DNA of 18,162 bases. Source: Chrysochromulina parva (taxonomy: Eukaryota; Haptophyta; Prymnesiales; Chrysochromulinaceae). The DNA is taken from positions 1-18,162 of the forward strand of contig PJAB01001015.1 of NCBI GenBank assembly GCA_002887195.1, in the 5' to 3' direction. Position numbers and translations under genes: made by a program. Numbering within the stretch: position 1 is the stretch's first letter; each line of letters starts with the position of its first letter. A model generated the notes under the pieces. The model saw nothing but the letters and a program-made list of their open reading frames with translations. It made no database searches and had not been told where the DNA came from. Below are positions 9,242 to 16,841 of this stretch, one piece after another.

Positions 9242-10981
9242 TCAATGCGTACCGCAAAGATCGGAGATTATGCGGGAGGCTCCCTGGCCGGCGCCGGCCA
9301 GGTTGAAGGCGTCTGGCCCGAGCTGCAGCGCGGCCAGGGCACCTGATATGTAGAGCGGCGTCATTTCATTCCATCGCAGTGAGGGTGTGAGCTCTGCGAG
9401 GCCACCGTGGGTCGGCTGTGGCTGGGCATGCAGCAGCGATTGCAGCACCGGCACGTCGGCCACGTCGAGCCGAGCGCCGGTCGCCAGCCAAATGGCGTCG
9501 ACGACGAGCGACGTCGTGCCACCAACGCCGCCGCGGATCAAGCTCACGATCCATGCGCCCTCCATGTGTTTCGCGCTCCAGCATGCCTCGAGCACGTACG
9601 CCTCCTCGAGCAGCTCGAGCTGCCCTCGTCGACGCAGTTCATCCAAGTCCGCTAGGCTGGCGCGCGTGAGCGAGCCCCCAGGGCGGGCCTTGCGGAGCAG
9701 CGCCCGCCTTTCAGCGGGACACGCCGCAAAGAATTCGGCCTCACAGGCCTCGAGCTCGGCTGACAGATGACGCCTCATCCAGGCCACGTCAATGTCAAAC
9801 GGTCTCACTGCCATGCGGTGGCGCGCGACGAGCGTCACGTGGGTCCAGCCGCATCGCACTGCCTCGCAGGCGAGGTGCGCCGCACTGAGCCCGCCGCCAA
9901 TCACGAGAAGTTGTCCCTTTCCCAAAGGGCGCGCACACTCGGCTGGCCGCGCTGCAGGCAGGGCGGCAGGCAGCATCTCCCACGACGCGAGCGAGAGGCG
10001 CCGTGCGATGGCTGCCAGTACCGCCCACCAACTCGAAGTCGCCAGCGGCGCGGGCGAGGAGGCGTACTCGCACCCTTTTCCACCGGGTCTGGTACATGCG
10101 GTCGACGTGACGTGACCGCGGCACCCCGGATGACGATCGCCGAAGACCATCGGCGTCGCAGAATGGCTTGTCGCCAGTTGAGACGAATGCAACAAGCGCC
10201 CGGGAGGTGCGCTGCCCTTACCCTGCACGGCCCAGTCCGGCCAAGCGGCGGTGTCGCCATCACCCACAGCGAGAACAACGTGGCTAGCGCGAATGCAAAC
10301 ATCCCAAGTCGGCACGTCGATCGGCAGTGCAACTTGCAAGTCGGCAGACTCTTCCTTCGCTAGTCGGCAGTGCAACTCCAAGCCGCCGCTCACGAGAGGT
10401 AGTATATCAGTTACACGCCCGTGGACGATACGCTCGCACAACGTCGGGCACACGGAGCGAATCTCCTCGAGCGCACAGGCGCAGAAGTCGTCAAAGAGCT
10501 GCGCAGCAGGGGCCGTCCAAGGTTGTGCATCGGGCAATAGCACAAGCTCTCTCTGCCGACCCGAAGCAATACCGTAGCGTGCGAGAGCGTCGTCCATTAC
10601 GCGTGAAGCGTGTGGATGAACAAAAGTTGGGCTCCTCAGTGTCGCCACGCCTTGCGATAATAGCTTGCGTCTCCAAAGCGTCAGGAAGCCACTCCCGCTT
10701 GCGTCAATGATCACCGTGCGCGCAAGGAGCTCTTGCGCGCGCCGGCGTGTGTCCAAGCCTTCAGGTGTGCACGAGTGGGCGCCAGCCTCGCGTGCGAGGC
10801 GCAGCACTATGGCGAGCGCGCATGGACCACCACCGATGATGGCGAGGTGAATCTGCTAGCCACTTGGTGCGTCTCGCATCCGTCCACTTGTGGCATGCAA
10901 ATTCATGTTACAAGCTCAAACAGGTACAAAAGTCAGTTTCGTCGCGGTCCCGAGAGCGCTCCAGGGGCGCCAAAGTTCCAT
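9242..10981 (-). CDS. FAD/NAD(P)-dependent oxidoreductase, bacterial N-monooxygenase-like family
   Basis: The predicted exons 10981-10928 (18 codons) and 10852-9242 give 554 residues. Residues about 20-42 form the first Rossmann motif (LAIIGGGPCALA, FAD binding). The segment DASGSGFLTLW followed by LRSPTFVHP (about residues 53-84) is characteristic, as I recall it, of a bacterial family of FAD proteins related to lysine/ornithine N-monooxygenases (SidA/PvdA-like). A second dinucleotide-binding motif, LLVIGGGLSAAHLA (about 318-331), should bind NAD(P)H. Then come PFDIDVAWM (about 354-362) and the terminal LATG motif (about 459-462). The start ATG at 10981 has a strong context (A at -3, G at +4). 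The substrate is unknown; no signal peptide is evident, so a soluble enzyme is likely. Domain-based identity is firm. The N-terminal exon is a prediction, based on an in-frame TAG just upstream of exon 2. Confidence 0.78.
10853..10927 (-). other. Predicted 75-bp intron near the 5' end of the FAD gene
   Basis: The donor TTTT|GTACCT and acceptor GCTAGCAG|ATT give a phase-0 intron. It removes in-frame stops (TGA near 10916 and TAG just before the acceptor) and joins an ATG with good context to the frame encoding the FAD-binding motif. The donor begins GTAC, like that of the channel intron. The pyrimidine tract is weak, so cDNA would be needed for certainty. Confidence 0.55.
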
Positions 10982-11309
10982 TTAAGTTCCGTGTGCAGCG
11001 GGCACTGTCCGTGATCACATACGTTCCACACCACAGGTCAAGAGTGCCACCTCGGGTACCCCCTCACGGGCCCGACCGGTCCCGCTCCCGGCACTGCTCT
11101 GTGTGCTCACAGTACACAGACGCTCTCGGGTCCCGGCTCCGACCAACGTCTCTCTCGCACGCACCACGCTCGGGCCTCTGGGCGCACCAAGCAGTCGGCG
11201 AGAAAAGATTTTCGTCTCGGCAGGGGTGTGTGCTGGGAGCGACCTAGGAGCCAGGTCGAGGTCCCACAGGCGGGGCAGTATCTGAAGTTCATTTGATGTG
11301 AGAGGGGGC
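10982..11309. other. Intergenic spacer upstream of the FAD gene; nothing coding seen
   Basis: This 328-bp stretch lies between the FAD gene start and the stop of the ankyrin/U-box gene, both on the minus strand. It should hold the FAD gene promoter and the 3' end of the U-box transcript. A small inverted repeat, CTGTGT/ACACAG, sits at 11099-11119. No open frame in it resembles a protein I know. Confidence 0.4.
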
Positions 11310-13472
11310 TCAACATGGTGTGCTGCCCTTGCGGGCCGGCGCACCGACACGCACTTGCTCAAGGTACTCGCGGCACTCGGAAAGCTGATGGGCATAGGCC
11401 TCGGCAAACTCGCGCACGAGGGAGCGGACGATGAGGTTGGGCAACAGGTGGTTGTTTGCGAGCGGCTCGCCCGTGAGCGGCGAGGTCGCGGCCTCGCCGC
11501 GGCGCGTCTGCATTGCAAACCACGCCTCGATGGCCGAGCGATCGTACGTGGTGCCGTCGGCGGTGATGACGGGGTCGACCATCATCTGGTGCGTGATGGG
11601 GCACAAATGGTTGGTAGGCACCTCGATGAGGGGCGCCCTGACCGTGTTGACCACGCTGCTCTCATGGCCGCTCTCATGGCCGCTCTCATGGCCATCACGT
11701 GCGCAATGCAGCCACCACGGCGCAGCTACACCCCCCCCCGCGCGAGCTGCGATTCCTGTCGCCGTGACTGCGGCCGTCCCGGCTGTGGCCGGCTCGGCTG
11801 CGGCCGGCTCGGCTGCCTGCAACGTGGAGCGGGCTGCAAATGTAGGGTCGGCGAAGCGCACCGTGGCAAGGGCATTGCGCATCTGACGCAAGTCACTCGA
11901 ATCTTCGCAAGCGCTGAGCTCGTCTTGCGCCACGTCCGAATCGGTCGCATAAAAGGCGGAGATGCCGCTCGTCTCCGTCGTCGTCGACAGCTCTGGCAGC
12001 AAAGGCGACGTCCTCTCGATGGTGCTCGTGCTCGCGGCCGATGCCTCGGACTGCATGAGCGATGTCGCCGAGACGAGAACGGCAAGGGGTGCGTGCGCCT
12101 GCGGGCTCGGCGCTGCATGTCTTGCGAGAGACCTGGGCGCATCGGCTGCATCATCCGTTTCCGCACTCGAGGCGTCCCCATCTGTCGTATGTGCGCGCGC
12201 CCGCGTCTTGTCCTTGCGCCGCGCCTTGCGCGCCTTCTTGGCCTGGCGTGCTGCCTCCTCGAGGCGGGAAGCCTCCGCCTCGTCAGCCAGCAGCGAGAAG
12301 GCGACCGCTGCCGCCCGCTCTTCGCGCACCTCGAAGTCACTCAAGGAGCCGACGCGACTCATCAGGCCGAGCACGCTCGCTGACCCCTCCCGCGTCATCG
12401 GGTGCGTCGCACGCCGGTCCCTCATGAGAGCTGCGGTGCTCGCGTGCCCCTGCTTCTCGGCGAGCAGCAGCGGAGTCACTCGCCCCGGGCCCCTCGCGTA
12501 GCGCGAGGCCGCCGTCTTGAGCAGCAGGCGCACGAGCTCGTTTCGTCCACTGACCGCCGCGTGCATGAGCGCGGTCACACCGTACTGGTCCGGCACATCG
12601 GGCAGCGCACCCGCGCGCAACAGCATCTCAGCAGCCACCACGTGGCCAGCTGCGCACGCGGACGCGAGGGGCGTCCAACCGAGCTTATCAACGGCGTCGA
12701 TCGGCGCGCCCCTCGCGAGCAGCGCCTCTACCATGTGTGTGTGGCCCACGGCCGCGGCGTGCAGCAGGGCAGTGCCTCCGAGGAAGCCGTCGCACGCCTC
12801 GACGGGATGTTGCTCAGGCGATGCACTGGATGCGACGGGTCGGGCGGACGCGGCGGCATCGGCAGGCGTGGGGCGCACGGCAGCTATCGGCGTTGATGGC
12901 GCGTCGGCGACCGAGGAGTTTGTCGCGGGCTGGCATCCAGCCTCTGCCAGAGGGAACCCCATCGCCGAGCACACAGCAGGCAGATCGTTCAAAGCGATGG
13001 CCTCGAGCACTTGGAGCGGTAGGTGCGGCGGCGGCTTGGCCTGCAAAGCCAGCTTCGCGGCGGCGACGAGCGACGGCGGCCGGATGGGCAGCTGCCCGTG
13101 CTGATCGAGAATCGCGACCAAGAGGCTGTGCTTCTTGAGGCTCGCGTAATTGCTTGCATTCAGCTTGCGGGTGTCCTGCGCCTTAGGATTGGCTCCGGCG
13201 AGCAGCAGCTGCATGACGATGCGCGCCTCGCCCGTGAAGCATGCGAACATGAGCGCAGTCATACCTAGGCTTTGCTGCGCGTCGACGGTCGCTCGCGCGG
13301 CGATGATCACCTCCAGCACTGCACTCCGGCCCTGTGTTGCTGCGAGCATGAGCAGCGTGCGGCCCTTGGCATCTCGTGCATCAACATCACCGCCTGCCCG
13401 AAGCCAGTCGCTCACCCGAGCCACAGCACCACGATTGATTGCGTCGCGAACGTCTTCGTCTATCGCAGACAT
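11310..13472 (-). CDS. Ankyrin-repeat protein with C-terminal U-box (putative E3 ubiquitin ligase)
   Basis: A single exon of 720 residues starts at an ATG with A at -3. Ankyrin units lie at about 5-35, 37-66, 70-99 and 104-130, then at 232-262, 265-295, 298-327 and 331-353, with signatures such as GRTLLMLAATQG, GMTALMFACFTG and GWTPLASACAAGH. A low-complexity Ala/Pro/Ser linker separates the two blocks. A charged, Lys/Arg-rich helical segment follows at about 385-430, then a disordered region. Residues 618 to about 692 form a U-box: LCPITHQMMVDPV, GTTYDRSAIEAWF, then SPLTGEPL and LLPN. U-boxes recruit E2 enzymes without zinc, and ankyrins would select the substrate, so ubiquitin ligase activity is the expected role. 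Just before the U-box the motif GHES occurs three times (594-605). The gene is divergent from the small plus-strand gene at 13805. Confidence 0.9.
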   Translation of the reverse strand: MSAIDEDVRDAINRGAVARVSDWLRAGGDVDARDAKGRTLLMLAATQGRSAVLEVIIAARATVDAQQSLGMTALMFACFTGEARIVMQLLLAGANPKAQDTRKLNASNYASLKKHSLLVAILDQHGQLPIRPPSLVAAAKLALQAKPPPHLPLQVLEAIALNDLPAVCSAMGFPLAEAGCQPATNSSVADAPSTPIAAVRPTPADAAASARPVASSASPEQHPVEACDGFLGGTALLHAAAVGHTHMVEALLARGAPIDAVDKLGWTPLASACAAGHVVAAEMLLRAGALPDVPDQYGVTALMHAAVSGRNELVRLLLKTAASRYARGPGRVTPLLLAEKQGHASTAALMRDRRATHPMTREGSASVLGLMSRVGSLSDFEVREERAAAVAFSLLADEAEASRLEEAARQAKKARKARRKDKTRARAHTTDGDASSAETDDAADAPRSLARHAAPSPQAHAPLAVLVSATSLMQSEASAASTSTIERTSPLLPELSTTTETSGISAFYATDSDVAQDELSACEDSSDLRQMRNALATVRFADPTFAARSTLQAAEPAAAEPATAGTAAVTATGIAARAGGGVAAPWWLHCARDGHESGHESGHESSVVNTVRAPLIEVPTNHLCPITHQMMVDPVITADGTTYDRSAIEAWFAMQTRRGEAATSPLTGEPLANNHLLPNLIVRSLVREFAEAYAHQLSECREYLEQVRVGAPARKGSTPC
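11658..11693 (-). repeat. Perfect 12-bp tandem triplication encoding (GHES)x3
   Basis: Three identical 12-bp units (plus strand GCTCTCATGGCC) encode Gly-His-Glu-Ser three times on the minus strand, in the linker before the U-box. Perfect identity suggests a recent, in-frame, probably length-variable expansion. Confidence 0.85.
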
Positions 13473-13636
13473 TGTCGTCCAGGTCGTGTCTTTCGGTGAT
13501 TTCAGGGCCCAGTTTTGCTCTCTTTTGTCTCACATCCCTGCGGAATTCACAACATTGACGAAACGAGGATCGTATTCGCAACGCCAGTAGATTTCAAAGT
13601 GTGGCCTGGTTTTGAGAACTCTTCTAAGTTTCCCCG
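13473..13636. promoter_or_regulatory. Divergent intergenic region between the U-box gene and the small plus-strand gene
   Basis: The U-box gene starts leftward at 13472 and the small gene (or its candidate first exon at 13637) starts rightward. The gap is about 165-330 bp and must hold both promoters. No clear TATA box was recognised. Confidence 0.3.
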
Positions 13637-13749
13637 ATGAAGATCGGTCCTTCGAATTTATCCGTTTCGAAAGTTGAAGAAGACAAGTTCTTGTTTTGGC
13701 TTCACGAGCGCCGTCGTTCTGTCGCATTCAGCGAACAAACATGCCCGCG
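13637..13749 (+). other. Candidate upstream exon of the small gene
   Basis: An ATG at 13637 opens 37 codons (beginning MKIGPSNLSVSKVEED) that end at a strong donor-like sequence, CG|GTAAGG. Without splicing the frame stops at the TAA inside that donor. Two acceptors keep the frame of the downstream coding region: TGTAG at 13788 (a 39-bp intron, unusually short) and ATTAG at 13947 (a 198-bp intron, which would skip the first third of the downstream frame). Neither can be chosen from sequence alone. Confidence 0.35.
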
Positions 13750-13804
13750 GTAAGGCAGCCCCCCCACGCCCGCGCAGCCTTGCTGTAGCTCACAACATGC
13801 TTTT

Positions 13805-14188
13805 ATGGCGCCGTGGCAGCCAAACTTTGCTATCCGGTCCGAGTACCGCGCGCCCAATCGCAATGCAAACAACGACTGCGGTACCGAAGGGTGCCGTGCA
13901 CCGGGCAACCTGCCACGCATCTATGGTCAGCTGAATTCGGAAATTAGCAAGCTCGGCACCAACATTCCGTCGCCCACGGGCAAAGAGCGCGAGCCGATCC
14001 TGTCTCGCTGGGAAGATCGCACCCCCTTGAGCCGCTGGCAGGATGGCTCGGAAGGATGGATGACACCCCTAACAAACCGCAAGCCGCATGAAAAGTCCCC
14101 GCCATTCTCATACAGGAGCAAAAATGTGGCCTGGTCGCGGCACACGTCCTCCTTCAGCGAGGACGCCTATGATGAAGGTTTTATGTGA
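13805..14188 (+). CDS. Small uncharacterised hydrophilic protein (127 aa)
   Basis: An ATG at 13805 starts a 127-residue frame that ends at a TGA. I do not recognise the family. The protein is hydrophilic, rich in Ser, Arg, Pro and Asn, with no membrane segment or signal peptide. It contains tryptophan-centred motifs, LSRWEDRTPLSRWQDGSEGW, near residues 67-86, with the pair LSRW(E/Q)D repeated 9 residues apart, and it ends in an acidic SEDAYDEGF. Codon choice resembles that of its neighbours, which supports coding. The start context is weak (T at -3), and an exon at 13637-13749 may supply the true N-terminus. The style (small, basic, Pro/Trp/Tyr-containing, few hydrophobics) recalls small axonemal or microtubule-associated proteins, but that is only an impression. 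Confidence 0.5.
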   Translation: MAPWQPNFAIRSEYRAPNRNANNDCGTEGCRAPGNLPRIYGQLNSEISKLGTNIPSPTGKEREPILSRWEDRTPLSRWQDGSEGWMTPLTNRKPHEKSPPFSYRSKNVAWSRHTSSFSEDAYDEGFM

Positions 14189-14817
14189 GCGGCGACTGGT
14201 TGAGCTCTCGTGCTTTAAGGCGCTGCGGCTTTGTCTTAGCTCTCTTGAGCCTATTATTCCGTGTTTGCTGAGTGCTGCATGACGGCGTGCTAGGTGAATG
14301 GTTCAAGTGGCGCATCTACCATGCCAGGCGGGCGTTGGCAATGCGTGCATGCTTGTGGCTGTTGCTGCTGATGTGTCGCGAACGTGCTGACACTATCGGT
14401 AAGGCACGTTTAAAAGCGGTTGGCCCGCTACAATTGTAGTCGATTATGTGCCGCGTAAAAACACGTAAAAAACAGACCTACCATAAGAGGTGTCATGAAT
14501 TGTTCAAAGGAACTACCCTACAACAGCTTGGATGCGAGTGAGTGAGCTCCGGACGCGCCAGCCGCCACCAAATCTTCACAGCGTGCCATTGATTAGTTCT
14601 TCCCACAGCCCATCGGTTTCTTATATTCTTATATTCGACACCCAAGACACCGGACCGGCATACATACGGATGCAATACCGCTAGCTCGGGGAGCCCTGGA
14701 CCCCCTTACCACAGCTCCTCACAGCCTCCTTCACAGCCAATGTTTATAATTCGACACCCAACACAAGCTCATGTCGGTCGTCGCCGTCTTGCCGCTGTCC
14801 TTCCCGTGTCTTTTTCG
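14189..14817. other. Intergenic and 5' region of the GMPPB-like gene
   Basis: No gene was recognised here. It contains a perfect 12-bp palindrome, CTACAATTGTAG (14428-14439). A CACGTAAAAA-type direct repeat lies near 14452-14470, and a TATA-like AT-rich stretch lies near 14620-14635. The 13-mer ATTCGACACCCAA occurs twice, at 14633-14645 and 14749-14761. An in-frame ATG at 14740 could extend the next gene by 26 codons. Confidence 0.4.
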
Positions 14818-15936
14818 ATGAAGGCAGTCCTGCTCGTCGGCGGTTTCTCTACGCAGATGCGGCCGATAACGATGTCGCTTCCGCTGCCGCTCATCGAATT
14901 TTGCAACGTCTCGTTGCTCGAGCACCAGTTGCGTGCCCTCAAGGACGCGGGCGTGTCCGAAGTGCTCATCTGCGTGCACGAGCGCGTTGTGCCCACAACC
15001 TTTGACGAGTACGTGAAAAGGTGCGAGGTGGAGCTTGGGCTTAAAATCGGGTGCGCCAAGGAGGAGACAGCGCTCGGCACAGCTGGCCCGCTCAAGGCGG
15101 CTGAGGCGATGATCACGAGCGAGAGCGATCCCGACACGCCATTCATCGTGGTAAACTCGGATGTGCTGTGCACGTATCCTCTGCGAGATCTTCTGCATCT
15201 GCACAAAAAGCACGCGCGCGAGGGCACAGTTCTCACCACGCGCTGCGCGGACCCGAGCATCACATCGCGCTACGGCGTATGCGTTATCGACGAACGCACG
15301 GGCCGCGTCCGCCACTTCGTGGACAAGCCGCAGACGTACGTGTCCGACGTGATCAACGCAGGCGTATATGTCTTCTCGCCGTCAATCTTCCGTCGTCTGC
15401 CCGCAGGCCGCAAGATTTCGATGAATGAGATCCTGCCTGTGCTCGCCAACGCAGACCAGCTGCACTCGATGCTGTTGCATGGATACTGGGTAAAGATCAC
15501 CGACTGCACCTCCTTTCTGGACGCGGTCGGCCCGCATCTGGAGCTTACGCGCTTCATGTCGCCGAGCAAGCTCACCAAGGTGCCGGCCGATGAGTCGTAC
15601 GAGATCAGGGGTGACGTGATGGTGCACGAGAGTGCCAAGATCGGTGCAGGCTGTGTGCTTGGCCCGCGCGTGGTCATAGGGCCGGACTGCGTACTCGGCG
15701 AGGGCGTGCGCCTCGAGGCGAGCACGCTGCTCGCGGGCGTGCAGATCCGATCCCATGCTCTCGTTAAAAACTCGCTTCTCGGCTGGCGGTGCACTGTCGG
15801 CCAGTGGTCGCACGTGATCGGCTCCGTATTTGGCGAGGAGGTGCGCGTGAGCGAGGCGCTGCTCGTGCGCGGGGCGACGGTGCTGCCGCACAAGGAGCTC
15901 GAGCATTCCGTGCGGACGGCACAGATTATCATTTGA
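14818..15936 (+). CDS. GDP-mannose pyrophosphorylase (GMPPB)-like protein, probably catalytically inactive
   Basis: The frame encodes 372 residues (the family is usually about 360), an N-terminal nucleotidyltransferase fold followed by a C-terminal left-handed beta-helix. Conserved parts are MKAVLLVGG at the start, LGTAGPL (86-92), NSDV (113-116), DKPQ (169-172), INAGVYVF (179-186), and the hexapeptide-repeat tail (about 269-350) with GWRCTVGQW (322-330) and VLPHK (355-359). Active enzymes make GDP-mannose from mannose-1-phosphate and GTP. Here the signature loop GGxGTRxRP...PKP reads GGFSTQMRP...PLP: Gly becomes Ser11, catalytic Arg becomes Gln13 and Lys becomes Leu23. The second metal-binding Asp (WMDxG in active enzymes) is Lys226, in WVKIT. 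These changes suggest a regulatory or otherwise non-catalytic paralogue, by analogy with animal GMPPA. The start at 14818 matches the family; an ATG at 14740 would add a 26-residue extension. Confidence 0.85.
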   Translation: MKAVLLVGGFSTQMRPITMSLPLPLIEFCNVSLLEHQLRALKDAGVSEVLICVHERVVPTTFDEYVKRCEVELGLKIGCAKEETALGTAGPLKAAEAMITSESDPDTPFIVVNSDVLCTYPLRDLLHLHKKHAREGTVLTTRCADPSITSRYGVCVIDERTGRVRHFVDKPQTYVSDVINAGVYVFSPSIFRRLPAGRKISMNEILPVLANADQLHSMLLHGYWVKITDCTSFLDAVGPHLELTRFMSPSKLTKVPADESYEIRGDVMVHESAKIGAGCVLGPRVVIGPDCVLGEGVRLEASTLLAGVQIRSHALVKNSLLGWRCTVGQWSHVIGSVFGEEVRVSEALLVRGATVLPHKELEHSVRTAQIII

Positions 15937-16232
15937 TCTGTGCGGACGTTTTATCTCCGGCGCTGCGGGCGGCTGTATGGTGAGCCGCACTCTCTCTCTC
16001 GCCCATCGCACGCCCAGACCAGCGCGATATGCCAACGGCCGCGGGTGAGACGATTTGACAGCTCTTTATCTGCCGCGCGTCCCGCTTGCACGCGCGGACG
16101 CCCACCGCCACGGTAGTGAAAGCTTTCACGGAATTCACGGGCCGGTGAACGGCGCGGCGCCGAGGCGCGCCGAGCGTTGCGCAATAGGTGTAAGTGAAAG
16201 CATGTGCTCGGCATTATACATATAATACAAAT
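15937..16232. other. Convergent intergenic spacer with a perfect palindrome
   Basis: This lies between the stop of the GMPPB-like gene (plus) and the stop of the DUF1475-like gene (minus). It contains a CT repeat near 15988-16001, the 14-bp palindrome GTGAAAGCTTTCAC at 16116-16129, a partial GTGAAAGC copy near 16194, and a GC-rich inverted-repeat patch near 16148-16172. No coding frame is supported. Confidence 0.4.
16116..16129. repeat. Perfect 14-bp palindrome GTGAAAGCTTTCAC
   Basis: The sequence equals its own reverse complement and lies in the convergent 3' spacer. It could be a hairpin in either transcript or a dimeric protein-binding site. The sequence gives no further clue. Confidence 0.7.
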
Positions 16233-16841
16233 TCACTCGTCACCAGGGAGTGGATGACCTGCAGTCCCACGCCTGGTGCCGAGTCGGAGAGTCCCGTGAC
16301 GTAGTAGCCTGGAGAAGACATACCCGCAGCAGCCAGGCGTCCCGAGCAAGCAGCAGGCGAGCACCCACAGCACGCCCGGCACCGGTGGCTCCGAGGCGAG
16401 GATAATTCCGCACAGGCAAAAAGCGGCGCCGTAGTAATCTGCCACCGTTGTGAGCAGCCATGAGCGGCACCATGAGAGGGAGTTGAGCTGCAGTGGAAAG
16501 AGTGGTTGGCTGAAGAGTGTTAGCACGAGCAGCGCGACGAACGTCAGGCCGATAGCCGGATATGCGACGACGGCGAGCGCGAAAGCTGCGTTGTCACGGC
16601 GCCGTGGCGGAGCTATCCTTGGCCGCAGAGCACCTCCGCCCTTGAGCCGCTGCAACTCGATCAGCGACGGCCGGAGCACATCGTCGAGCGGGCGCTCCTC
16701 ACGGAGCGATGGCCATGAAGCTATCGAGTATGCATGACACGTAGTTGATAACTTCACCGTGTCAGGCACCATGTCTGGCCACTCCAGTTCCATGGCGATC
16801 GTTGTGGCAAGGACAAAGATCGTCCAAGCGACGGTGCGCAT
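16233..16841 (-). CDS. Small membrane protein, DUF1475-like, with N-terminal signal/anchor
   Basis: The ATG at 16841 gives 202 residues. Residues 4-17 form a hydrophobic signal or anchor (VAWTIFVLATTIAM). A hydrophilic stretch of about 65 residues follows, including LQRLKGGGA near 64-71, then three hydrophobic segments at about 84-110, 127-149 and 154-178. The second half, from WLLTTVADYYGA through PGVLWVLACCLLG to CGYVFSRLL, follows the pattern I recall for plant DUF1475 proteins (W-L-x-x-T-L-x-D-F-Y ... W-x-x-x-L-x-C-F-G ... Y-I-x-x-Q-L). The function of that family is unknown to me. The N-terminal arrangement (signal followed by a basic stretch with KGGGA) could be a bipartite plastid-targeting leader in a complex-plastid alga, which is speculative. 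A longer frame reaching 17372 overlaps the divergent kinase gene and is not preferred. Confidence 0.6.
   Translation of the reverse strand: MRTVAWTIFVLATTIAMELEWPDMVPDTVKLSTTCHAYSIASWPSLREERPLDDVLRPSLIELQRLKGGGALRPRIAPPRRRDNAAFALAVVAYPAIGLTFVALLVLTLFSQPLFPLQLNSLSWCRSWLLTTVADYYGAAFCLCGIILASEPPVPGVLWVLACCLLGTPGCCGYVFSRLLRHGTLRLGTRRGTAGHPLPGDE

Noticed and set aside
10853..10860. Nonsense mutation (pseudogene) at the start of the FAD gene
   Set aside because: The in-frame TAG lies inside a plausible intron with correct phase and a strong-context ATG upstream. The remaining 536 codons are intact with all cofactor motifs.
11731..11739. Frameshift risk at a run of nine C in the U-box gene
   Set aside because: The ankyrin and U-box domains lie in the same frame on either side of the run.
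11298..13104. Plus-strand open frames across the ankyrin/U-box gene
   Set aside because: They are GC-driven shadows of the minus-strand gene, which alone shows recognisable domains.
14281..14320. tRNA-like fragment (GGTTCAAGTGGCGCATCTACC)
   Set aside because: A T-loop-like GGTTCAAG occurs, but no acceptor, D or anticodon stems can be formed around it.
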